Below are positions 56,170 to 64,000 of a stretch of DNA of 64,000 bases, piece after piece (the stretch's first letter is position 1; every line of letters starts with the position of its first letter). Both the position numbers and the translations under genes were made by a program. The stretch spans positions 124,001-188,000 of the forward strand of contig NZ_JOFQ01000009.1 in the NCBI RefSeq assembly GCF_000718305.1, read 5' to 3'. The notes beneath the pieces were generated by a model. The model did not search any database. It was not told where the DNA came from and worked only from the letters and a program-made list of their open reading frames with translations. The DNA is from Streptomyces niger (lineage in GTDB: Bacteria; Actinomycetota; Actinomycetes; Streptomycetales; Streptomycetaceae).

Positions 56170-57606
56170 ATGGCGCAGACAGGGAACGGCCCGCTGAGCG
56201 GAGTACGCGTGGTGGAACTCGCCGGGATCGGGCCGGGCCCGTTCGCCGCGATGTTCCTCGCCGATCTCGGCGCCGACGTCGTACGCGTGGACCGCCCCGG
56301 CGGCTCCGGTATCAGCATCGACCCGGCGCACGACCTCACCAACCGCGGCAAGCGCTCGGTGCTGGTGGATCTGAAGTCCCCCGAAGGCCCGGACCAGGTG
56401 CTCGACCTGGTCGAACGGGCCGACGTGCTGATCGAGGGATTCCGGCCGGGCGTCGCCGAACGGCTGGGCGTCGGTCCCGAGGAGTGCCTCGCCCGCAACC
56501 CCCGGCTCGTCTACGGACGGATGACCGGCTGGGGCCAGGACGGCCCCCTCGCTGACACCGCGGGCCACGACATCGGCTACATCGCGCTCACCGGCGCCCT
56601 CGGCATGACCGGTACCGCCGACGGCCCGCCCGTGGCCCCCGCCAACCTCCTCGGTGACTACGCCGGCGGCTCGCTCTACCTCGTCATCGGCACCCTCGCG
56701 GCCCTGCAGCACGCCCGCACCGAAGGCGGCAGCGGCCAGGTCGTGGACGCTGCGATCGTCGACGGCACGGCCCACCTCACCACCATGATCCGCGGCATGC
56801 TGGAGGCCGGCGCCTGGCAGGACTGCCGCGCCGCCAACCTCCTGGACGGCGGCGCACCCTTCTACGGCACGTACGAGACGGCGGACGGCGGCCATATGGC
56901 CGTCGGCGCCTTGGAGCAGCGCTTCTACGCCGAGTTCCTGCGGTTGCTCGGCATCGCGGACGAGGCGCCCCCGAGGGAGGACCTCGCCAAGTGGGGCGAG
57001 CTGCGTACGACCATCGCCGATCGGTTCCGTACCCGTACCCGGGAGGAGTGGACGGCCGTCTTCGAGGGGTCCGACGCGTGCGTGTCCCCCGTGCTGTCCC
57101 TGCGCGAGGCGCCTGCCCACCCGCATCTCACCGCCCGCGGCACCTTCGTCGAGCACGCCGGGATGACCCAGCCCGCGCCCGCGCCGCGCTTCTCCCGTAC
57201 GCCGGGAGCGGTGCGCGGCGGCCCCGCCCTGCCCGGCGCGGACACCGAAGAAGTGGCCCGCGACTGGGACGTCCCCACCCTGACCGCCGCGAGCTCTGAG
57301 GGCACGACCTCCGCAGGCTCCGAGGCCTCGACCTCCGCAGTTTCTGAGAGCAAGACCTCCGCAGGCCTCCAGGCCCCGCCCACCACATACCCCGAAGCCT
57401 CGACCTCCGCAGGCTCCGAGAGCGAAACCTCCGCAGGCCCCGAGGCGCCGACCATCGCAAGCCCCGAGGCCTCGACCCTCGCACGCCCCGAAGCCCCGTC
57501 CACCACACGCCCTGAAGGCACTACCTCCGCACGCCCCGATACCCCGACCACCGCACACCCCGAGAACCGGCGTGGTGCCGGTTCCGAGGAAGGCTCGCAG
57601 CGATGA
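56170..57606 (+). CDS. mcr: Alpha-methylacyl-CoA racemase (CaiB/BaiF family) with repeat tail
   Basis: A 478-residue protein from ATG 56170 with AGGGGG upstream. The first 360 residues match alpha-methylacyl-CoA racemase: LSGVRVVELAGIGPGPFAAM, GFRPGVAERLGVGPEECLA, the catalytic His in GHDIGYIALTGAL, Asp in NLLGDYAGGSLYLVIG and Glu in FYGTYETADGGHMAVGA. It interconverts R and S forms of 2-methyl-branched acyl-CoA so that they can enter beta-oxidation. The last 115 residues are a Ser/Thr/Glu/Pro repeat tail (TSAGSEASTSAVSESKTSAG), not part of the fold and likely disordered. It is first in the operon and overlaps the acyl-CoA dehydrogenase (ATGA). Confidence 0.9.
   Translation: MAQTGNGPLSGVRVVELAGIGPGPFAAMFLADLGADVVRVDRPGGSGISIDPAHDLTNRGKRSVLVDLKSPEGPDQVLDLVERADVLIEGFRPGVAERLGVGPEECLARNPRLVYGRMTGWGQDGPLADTAGHDIGYIALTGALGMTGTADGPPVAPANLLGDYAGGSLYLVIGTLAALQHARTEGGSGQVVDAAIVDGTAHLTTMIRGMLEAGAWQDCRAANLLDGGAPFYGTYETADGGHMAVGALEQRFYAEFLRLLGIADEAPPREDLAKWGELRTTIADRFRTRTREEWTAVFEGSDACVSPVLSLREAPAHPHLTARGTFVEHAGMTQPAPAPRFSRTPGAVRGGPALPGADTEEVARDWDVPTLTAASSEGTTSAGSEASTSAVSESKTSAGLQAPPTTYPEASTSAGSESETSAGPEAPTIASPEASTLARPEAPSTTRPEGTTSARPDTPTTAHPENRRGAGSEEGSQR
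57294..57560. repeat. Degenerate tandem repeats at the 3' end of the racemase gene
   Basis: Variants of accccgaagcctcgacctccgcaggc follow each other with a period near 27-36 bp and encode T-S-A-G-S/P-E-A units. The reading frame is kept to the stop that overlaps the next gene. Confidence 0.75.
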
Positions 57607-58766
57607 CCCAGCAGCAGGCGCGCATGCCGCGTCAGATCTACACCGAGGACCACGACACCTTCCGGGAGACCGTGCGTACCTTCCTGAAGAAGGAGGTCGA
57701 GCCGCACTACGAGGCGTGGGAGAAGGACGGCATCGTCAGCCGCGAGGCGTGGCTGGCCGCCGGCCGGCAGGGGCTGCTGGGGCTCGCCGTCCCCGAGGAG
57801 TACGGCGGCGGGGGCAACCCCGACTTCCGGTACAGCGCCGTGCTGGCCGAGGAGTTCACCCGGGCGGGCGCCGCGGGCCTGGCGATCGGCCTGCACAACG
57901 ACATCATCGGGCCGTACCTCACCTCGCTGGCCACCGAGGAGCAGAAGCGGCGCTGGCTGCCCGGCTTCTGCAGCGGCGAGATCATCACCGCCATCGCGAT
58001 GACCGAGCCGGGCGCGGGCTCCGACCTGCAGGGCATCAGAACGGCCGCCGAGGACCGCGGCGACCACTGGATGCTGAACGGCTCCAAGACCTTCATCTCC
58101 AACGGCATCCTGGCCGACCTGGTGGTCGTCGTTGCCAAGACGACCCCCGAAGGGGGCGCTCATGGACTCAGCCTGCTGGTCGTCGAGCGCGGCATGGAGG
58201 GCTTCGAGCGGGGCCGCAACCTCGACAAGATCGGCCAGAAGGCGCAGGACACCGCGGAGCTGTTCTTCCATGACGTCCGTGTGCCCAAGGAAAACCTGCT
58301 CGGCGAGCTGAACAGCGCGTTCATCCATCTGATGACGAACCTCGCGCAGGAGCGGATGGGCATCGCCGTCGCGGGGATCGCCGCCGCCGAGCACCTGCTG
58401 GAGATCACGACCCAGTACGTCAAGGAGCGCGAGGCGTTCGGCCGGCCGCTGGCCAAGCTCCAGCACGTCCGCTTCGAGATCGCGGAGATGGCCACCGAGT
58501 GCGCTGTGACGCGTACGTTCCTGGACCGGTGCATTGTGGACCACTCGGACGGGAAACTGGATGCCGTACACGCCTCGATGGCCAAGTGGTGGGCCACCGA
58601 GCTGCAGAAGCGGGTGGCCGACCGCTGTCTGCAACTGCACGGCGGATACGGCTACATGAACGAGTACCGCGTCGCCAAGGCGTTCACCGACGGCCGCATC
58701 CAGACGATCTACGGCGGCACCACCGAGATCATGAAGGAGATCATCGGCCGCTCGCTGCTCGGCTGA
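57603..58766 (+). CDS. Acyl-CoA dehydrogenase
   Basis: A 387-residue flavoenzyme; ATG 57603 overlaps the racemase stop. Family motifs: [57 protein letters not shown] (FAD/substrate loop), [13 protein letters not shown], [17 protein letters not shown] [29 protein letters not shown] and [17 protein letters not shown] with the catalytic Glu. It oxidises an acyl-CoA to the trans-2-enoyl-CoA in the cytoplasm and passes electrons to electron-transfer flavoprotein. Second gene in the beta-oxidation operon; with the racemase, branched-chain acyl-CoAs are likely substrates. Confidence 0.94.
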   Translation: MTQQQARMPRQIYTEDHDTFRETVRTFLKKEVEPHYEAWEKDGIVSREAWLAAGRQGLLGLAVPEEYGGGGNPDFRYSAVLAEEFTRAGAAGLAIGLHNDIIGPYLTSLATEEQKRRWLPGFCSGEIITAIAMTEPGAGSDLQGIRTAAEDRGDHWMLNGSKTFISNGILADLVVVVAKTTPEGGAHGLSLLVVERGMEGFERGRNLDKIGQKAQDTAELFFHDVRVPKENLLGELNSAFIHLMTNLAQERMGIAVAGIAAAEHLLEITTQYVKEREAFGRPLAKLQHVRFEIAEMATECAVTRTFLDRCIVDHSDGKLDAVHASMAKWWATELQKRVADRCLQLHGGYGYMNEYRVAKAFTDGRIQTIYGGTTEIMKEIIGRSLLG

Positions 58767-58828
58767 CCACCCTCACCTGCCGGCCGAACCCTCACACGGC
58801 TCACCCTCATCTTGAAAGGCTCCACACC

Positions 58829-60043
<1,215 letters not shown>

Positions 60044-60078
60044 CCGTCCGTCCCGACCCCCTTAACGGAGAACGCAGC

Positions 60079-62250
60079 ATGAGTGAGACCAGCACGATCC
60101 GCTGGGAGCAGGACGAGACCGGCGTCGTCACCCTCGTCCTCGACGACCCCAACCAGTCCGCGAACACGATGAACCAGGACTTCAAGGCCTCGCTGGCCGC
60201 GGTCGCCGACCGCCTGGAGGCCGAGAAGGACAGCATCCGCGGCATCATCTTCACCTCCGCCAAGAAGACCTTCTTCGCCGGCGGCGACCTGCGGGAACTG
60301 ATCGCCGTCACCCCGGAGAATGCCCAGCAGGCGTTCGAGGCGGGCCAGGGCATCAAGCGCGACCTGCGCCGCATCGAGACGCTCGGCAAGCCGGTCGTCG
60401 CGGCCATCAACGGCGCAGCGCTGGGCGGCGGTTACGAGATCGCCCTCGCCTGCCACCACCGTGTCGCGCTCGACACGCCCGGCACCAAGATCGGCCTGCC
60501 CGAGGTCACCCTCGGCCTGCTCCCGGCCGGCGGCGGCGTCACCCGTACCGTACGGCTGCTCGGCATCGCCGACGCGCTGCTCAAGGTCCTCCTCCGGGGC
60601 ACCCAGTACAACGCCACCAGGGCCAAGGACGCGGGCCTGATCCACGAGGTCGCCGAGTCGCCCGAGGACCTGCTCGCCAAGGCGCGCGCCTTCATCGACG
60701 AGCACCCCGAGTCCCAGCAGCCCTGGGATGCCAAGGGGTACCGGATCCCCGGCGGCACGCCCGCCAACCCCAAGTTCGCCGCGAACCTCCCGGCGTTCCC
60801 GGCCAACCTGAAGAAGCAGCTGAACGGTGCGCCGTACCCGGCGCCGCGCAACATCCTCGCGGCCGCCGTCGAGGGCTCCCAGGTCGACTTCGAGACCGCG
60901 CAGACCATCGAGGCGCGCTACTTCGTGGAGCTGGTCACCGGCCAGACCTCGAAGAACATGATCCAGGCCTTCTTCTTCGACCTCCAGGCCGTCAACTCCG
61001 GCGCCAACCGCCCGAAGGGCATCGAGGAGCGGAAGGTCGAGAAGGTCGCGGTCCTCGGCGCCGGGATGATGGGCGCGGGCATCGCGTACAGCTGCGCCCG
61101 GGCCGGCATCGAGGTCGTGCTGAAGGACGTCTCCCAGGAGGCGGCCGACAAGGGCAAGGCGTACAGCGCGGGGCTGCTGGACAAGGCGCTGGCCAAGGGC
61201 CGCACGACCGAGGCGAAGCGGGACGCGCTGCTGGCGCGGATCACCCCGACCGCCGACCCGCAGGCCCTCGCGGGCTGCGACGCCGTCATCGAGGCGGTGT
61301 TCGAGGACACCTCGCTCAAGCACAAGGTGTTCCAGGAGATCCAGGGCATCGTCGCGCCCGACGCGCTGCTCTGCTCCAACACCTCCACCCTCCCGATCAC
61401 CGGCCTCGCCGAAGGCGTCGAGCGGCAGCAGGACTTCATCGGCCTGCACTTCTTCTCGCCGGTCGACAAGATGCCGCTGGTGGAGATCATCAAGGGCGAG
61501 CGGACCGGCGACGAGGCGCTGGCCCGCGCGTTCGACCTGGTACGCCAGATCCGCAAGACCCCGATCGTGGTGAACGACAGCCGCGGCTTCTTCACCTCCC
61601 GCGTCATCGGTCACTTCATCAACGAGGGCGTCGCGATGGTCGCGGAGGGCGTCGACCCGGCCTCCGTGGAGCAGGCCGCGGGCCAGGCCGGCTACCCGGC
61701 CAAGGTGCTCTCCCTGATGGACGAGCTGACCCTCACCCTGCCGCGGAAGATCCGCAACGAGACCCGCAAGGCGATCGAGGACGCGGGCGGCAGCTGGACG
61801 CCGCACCCCGCCGACGCGCTGATCGACCGGATGGTGGACGAGTTCGGGCGGCCGGGCCGCAGCGGGGGCGCGGGCTTCTACGAGTACGGCGAGGACGGCA
61901 AGCGGCAGGGCCTCTGGGCCGGGCTGCGCGAGCACTACACGAAGCCGGACGTCTCGATTCCCTTCAAGGACATGCAGGAGCGGATGCTCTTCTCCGAGGC
62001 GCTGGACACCGTACGCCTCTTCGAGGAGGGCGTGCTCACCTCCGTCGCCGACGCCAACATCGGCTCGATCTTCGGCATCGGCTTCCCCGGCTGGACCGGC
62101 GGCGTGATGCAGTACATCAACGGCTACGAGGGCGGCGTCGCCGGCTTCGTGGCCCGGGCCAAGGAGCTCCAGGCGGCGTACGGGGAGCGGTTCGCGCCGT
62201 CGCCGCTGCTGCTGGCGAAGGCCGAGAAGGGGGAGCCCTTCAAGGACTGA
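60079..62250 (+). CDS. fadB: FadB-type enoyl-CoA hydratase / 3-hydroxyacyl-CoA dehydrogenase
   Basis: A 723-residue bifunctional enzyme; ATG 60079 lies behind GGAG. The N-terminal crotonase domain (about residues 1-300) has FAGGDLRELIA, the oxyanion loop AALGGGYEIALACH with a catalytic Glu, and KIGLPEVTLGLLPAGGG with the second Glu. The dehydrogenase follows: NAD motif VAVLGAGMMGAGIAYSCARA, GLHFFSPVDKMPLVEII with the catalytic His, and the C-terminal domain SRGFFTSRVIGHFINEG, RSGGAGFYEY. It hydrates enoyl-CoA and oxidises the product to 3-ketoacyl-CoA for the thiolase encoded just upstream. It ends the operon at a GC-rich hairpin. Confidence 0.95.
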   Translation: MSETSTIRWEQDETGVVTLVLDDPNQSANTMNQDFKASLAAVADRLEAEKDSIRGIIFTSAKKTFFAGGDLRELIAVTPENAQQAFEAGQGIKRDLRRIETLGKPVVAAINGAALGGGYEIALACHHRVALDTPGTKIGLPEVTLGLLPAGGGVTRTVRLLGIADALLKVLLRGTQYNATRAKDAGLIHEVAESPEDLLAKARAFIDEHPESQQPWDAKGYRIPGGTPANPKFAANLPAFPANLKKQLNGAPYPAPRNILAAAVEGSQVDFETAQTIEARYFVELVTGQTSKNMIQAFFFDLQAVNSGANRPKGIEERKVEKVAVLGAGMMGAGIAYSCARAGIEVVLKDVSQEAADKGKAYSAGLLDKALAKGRTTEAKRDALLARITPTADPQALAGCDAVIEAVFEDTSLKHKVFQEIQGIVAPDALLCSNTSTLPITGLAEGVERQQDFIGLHFFSPVDKMPLVEIIKGERTGDEALARAFDLVRQIRKTPIVVNDSRGFFTSRVIGHFINEGVAMVAEGVDPASVEQAAGQAGYPAKVLSLMDELTLTLPRKIRNETRKAIEDAGGSWTPHPADALIDRMVDEFGRPGRSGGAGFYEYGEDGKRQGLWAGLREHYTKPDVSIPFKDMQERMLFSEALDTVRLFEEGVLTSVADANIGSIFGIGFPGWTGGVMQYINGYEGGVAGFVARAKELQAAYGERFAPSPLLLAKAEKGEPFKD

Positions 62251-62257
62251 AGCGGAG

Positions 62258-62297
62258 GGGCGGGGCGGGGCCGTGCGGGGCCCACCCCGCCCCGCTC
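62258..62297. terminator. GC-rich hairpin between convergent genes
   Basis: Runs of ggggcggggcgggg and ccaccccgccccgc pair with a small bulge between the FadB stop and the MerR stop at 62296. It likely ends transcription from both sides. Confidence 0.6.
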
Positions 62298-63024
62298 ACC
62301 GCTCGCTGAACCACTCCCGCAGCTCGTCCTTCATCGACCGCTGGAAGGCCGTCACAAGGGCCTGTACGACCAGCGGCTGCATGTGCGCGGAGAGCGACTT
62401 GCGGCGGGCCACCTCGGCGGCGTCCGGCCCGTCGTCCTCGTGCGCGGCGCCGACCTCGTCCCTGAACAGCCGGCTCAGTTCCCGGGCCGCCGAGCGGGTG
62501 TGCTCCATGACCACGGTGCGGGCCGCGAGGATCGTCTCCAGCGCGATCGGCACGTCCAGCAGCCGCACCCCGAGTTGCAGCAGCCCGGGGTCCACCTGGA
62601 AGACGTCCGGCTCCTCGGTGCGGACCAGCACGCTCATCGCGGCCAGCCGGTCCAGGTCCTGCACCGTCAGCGACCGGCCCACCCGCCGCTCCAGCTGTGC
62701 CAGCGTCTGCTCCTCGGCCCGGTCGGGGAGCCAGCCGGCCACGAGGGCGCGGTGGATGGCGAGGTCCTGCGCACTGAGGTCCGGCGGAAGCTGCGCCAGA
62801 TAGCGCTCGATGGCCGACAGGGTCATGCCCTGGTGCTGCAGCTCCTCGATGAGCGCCAGCCGCGAGAGGTGGTCCGGGCCGTACCGGCCGACCCGGCGCG
62901 GGCCGATCTCGGGCGGCGGGAGCAGCCCGCGGGTGCTGTAGAACCGGATCGTACGCACCGTGACACCGGCCCGTGCGGCCAGCTCGTCCACGGTCAGGCT
63001 CTCATCGGCAGCGGACTCCATCAT
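62296..63024 (-). CDS. MerR-family transcriptional regulator
   Basis: A 242-residue regulator starting at ATG 63024 or the adjacent ATG 63021. The N-terminal winged helix is of MerR type: LTVDELAARAGVTVRTIRFY, STRGLLPPPEIGPRRVGRYG, HLSRLALIEELQHQGMTLSA (about residues 11-75). The long C-terminal part is helical, without metal-binding cysteines, and would bind an organic ligand. It converges on the beta-oxidation operon, so it may sense acyl-CoA compounds. No Shine-Dalgarno is seen; TACTGT ends 5 nt before ATG 63024, and a GACAG-N5-CTGTC palindrome overlaps it. Confidence 0.9.
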   Translation of the reverse strand: MMESAADESLTVDELAARAGVTVRTIRFYSTRGLLPPPEIGPRRVGRYGPDHLSRLALIEELQHQGMTLSAIERYLAQLPPDLSAQDLAIHRALVAGWLPDRAEEQTLAQLERRVGRSLTVQDLDRLAAMSVLVRTEEPDVFQVDPGLLQLGVRLLDVPIALETILAARTVVMEHTRSAARELSRLFRDEVGAAHEDDGPDAAEVARRKSLSAHMQPLVVQALVTAFQRSMKDELREWFSER

Positions 63025-63028
63025 GTTG

Positions 63029-63043
63029 GACAGTATTGCTGTC
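63029..63043. promoter_or_regulatory. Palindrome overlapping the MerR promoter
   Basis: GACAG-TATTG-CTGTC is a perfect 5-bp inverted repeat. On the minus strand it overlaps the -10-like TACTGT; GTGACA lies 18 bp further upstream as a -35. Long spacers crossed by a palindrome are typical of MerR-controlled promoters. Confidence 0.5.
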
Positions 63044-63153
63044 TCACCACGTTTGTCACCACTCCGGCGAGTGAGTGCCCCGCCGCTTTCCTTCCGGCCC
63101 GGAGTCCCCTTCAGTAGCATCCGCTGTTCCGGTACGGAGCTCTCGGGGGACAC

Positions 63154-64000
63154 ATGCTCGAACTCAGCGATGACCCGTTCACCGTGCGGGTCCTGGTGGT
63201 CGGGCCGTCCGGGTCCGGCAAGACCGTCTATCTGTCCAGCCTCTTCAAGCGCCTTCAGGTGCAGAGCAGCGCCGCGATCTTCCTGGAGTGCCCGCAGGCA
63301 CAGCGCATCGAGCTGATGGAGTTCTACCGGCAGGTGCGGGACCGCGAGGAGTGGCCGGCCTCGAATCGCGTGCACGACGGCCGCGAGTACACCTTCGACT
63401 GCAAGACCCGACGGAATGCCACGAACCATTCGGTGCTGCGCATCAAGTACCTGGACTACGCGGGCGAGCTGCTCACCGAGGCCACCCACGACGACGCCGC
63501 GTCGCGGGCCCAGGAGGAGCTGACCGAGCGGCTGGTGACGGCGGACACGGTGCTGTGCCTGCTGGACGGGCAGTACGTACGCGAACTCCTCGCGGGGACC
63601 GAGGACGGCATCAACCACTTCCACCACGAGATGTCGCTCATCTTCGGGCTGCTGCAGTCCGCGGAGAAGCCGGTCCACTTCGTGGTCACCAAGTGGGACC
63701 TGCTGGCCGGGCACGCCCCCACGGAGGGGGCGTCGCTGGCCGCGGTGCGGGACGCGCTGTGCGGCATCGAGGAGTTCGCGCACCTCGTGGAGAACGTTGC
63801 GATGGCGGGGAACGAGTACGAGCCCGCCGTGCGGCTGCTGCCCGTCAGCGCGGTCGGCCCGGACTACGCGACGCTGGAGCCGGACGGCCGGATGCGCAAG
63901 CACCCGGGCGCGCTGCCGCACCCGCAGTACGTCGAGATCCCGTTCCTGGCGATCCTGCCGGACATCTTCTCCTCGGTCCTCGGCCGGTTGGACGAGGCGA
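63154..64000 (+). CDS. P-loop GTPase of the TRAFAC/double-GTPase type, partial
   Basis: The frame is open from ATG 63154 (after a tctcggggga site) to the right edge, giving 282 residues. Walker A is VLVVGPSGSGKTVYLSSLFK (about residues 14-33). KYLDYAGELLTEA supplies the DxxG switch region, and VVTKWDLLAG the TKxD guanine-specificity motif. The region around GREYTFDCKTRRNATNHSVL is a beta-rich insertion. This layout resembles GTPases of actinobacterial conflict systems (so-called double-GTPase proteins) rather than translation or Ras-like factors. Partner genes would lie beyond the window, so its role cannot be settled here. Confidence 0.8.
   Translation, partial: MLELSDDPFTVRVLVVGPSGSGKTVYLSSLFKRLQVQSSAAIFLECPQAQRIELMEFYRQVRDREEWPASNRVHDGREYTFDCKTRRNATNHSVLRIKYLDYAGELLTEATHDDAASRAQEELTERLVTADTVLCLLDGQYVRELLAGTEDGINHFHHEMSLIFGLLQSAEKPVHFVVTKWDLLAGHAPTEGASLAAVRDALCGIEEFAHLVENVAMAGNEYEPAVRLLPVSAVGPDYATLEPDGRMRKHPGALPHPQYVEIPFLAILPDIFSSVLGRLDEA

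Overview
The window is very GC-rich DNA with strong third-position GC bias, frequent GTG starts, ATGA/GTGA gene overlaps, SsgA-like sporulation proteins, a two-domain small laccase and many secreted proteins. Together these point to the chromosome of a Streptomyces or close relative. I found no rRNA, tRNA, CRISPR array, insertion sequence or phage gene. About 50 protein-coding genes are supported; one membrane protein runs off the left edge and one P-loop GTPase runs off the right edge.

Layout. 1-6.8 kb (minus strand): a partial membrane protein, a small secreted protein, a TetR / FAD-dehydrogenase / SDR operon with a candidate operator, and a coupled pair of exported, membrane-anchored proteins, one with a VWA domain. 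6.8-18.3 kb: a cyclase-family hydrolase, then a FadR-type GntR regulator divergent from a tightly packed catabolic operon: M20 peptidase, aldehyde dehydrogenase (frameshifted here), SDR, DUF3311 plus sodium:solute symporter, amidohydrolase and a cytoplasmic penicillin-acylase-family enzyme. This looks like uptake and breakdown of an N-acyl or amide compound. 18.4-22.7 kb: a membrane-embedded NACHT NTPase, a YchJ-like protein and a YeeE/YedE sulfur transporter with a possible leader peptide. 22.8-30.0 kb: a secreted redox/sugar group made of a ThuA + sorbosone-dehydrogenase-like protein, a cupredoxin + OmpL47-like + DUF1080 protein, a Tat-exported small laccase and a secreted propeller-like protein.

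30.0-37.3 kb (minus): a GMC oxidoreductase, a response regulator / sensor kinase / lipoprotein operon, two tandem SsgA-like proteins and DUF2630. 37.4-44.6 kb: a secreted YCF48-like propeller, a MarR regulator next to an FUSC exporter, a four-cysteine secreted protein, and a TetR divergent from an SDR with two operator-like palindromes between them. 45.1-48.6 kb (minus): DeoR regulator, class II aldolase and SIS sugar isomerase, an amino-sugar-type set. 48.8-55.8 kb: YciI, a 57-residue secreted peptide, a flavodoxin, a NarL/DevR response regulator, photolyase, endonuclease V, a saccharopine-dehydrogenase-family reductase and an MgtC-like protein. 56.2-63.0 kb: a beta-oxidation operon (alpha-methylacyl-CoA racemase, acyl-CoA dehydrogenase, thiolase, FadB-type bifunctional enzyme) facing a MerR regulator. 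The right edge carries a GTPase of the type found in actinobacterial conflict systems.

A recurrent oddity is short-period tandem repetition, both between genes and in frame inside genes (GMC oxidoreductase, SDR, FUSC exporter, sensor kinase, lipoprotein, racemase tail, YCF48 protein). In the sensor kinase/lipoprotein overlap, five identical 18-bp units are read in two frames. A second theme is start codons lacking a Shine-Dalgarno sequence with a -10-like hexamer 5-6 nt upstream, suggesting leaderless transcripts. All functions are inferred by reading the sequence; no database search was run.
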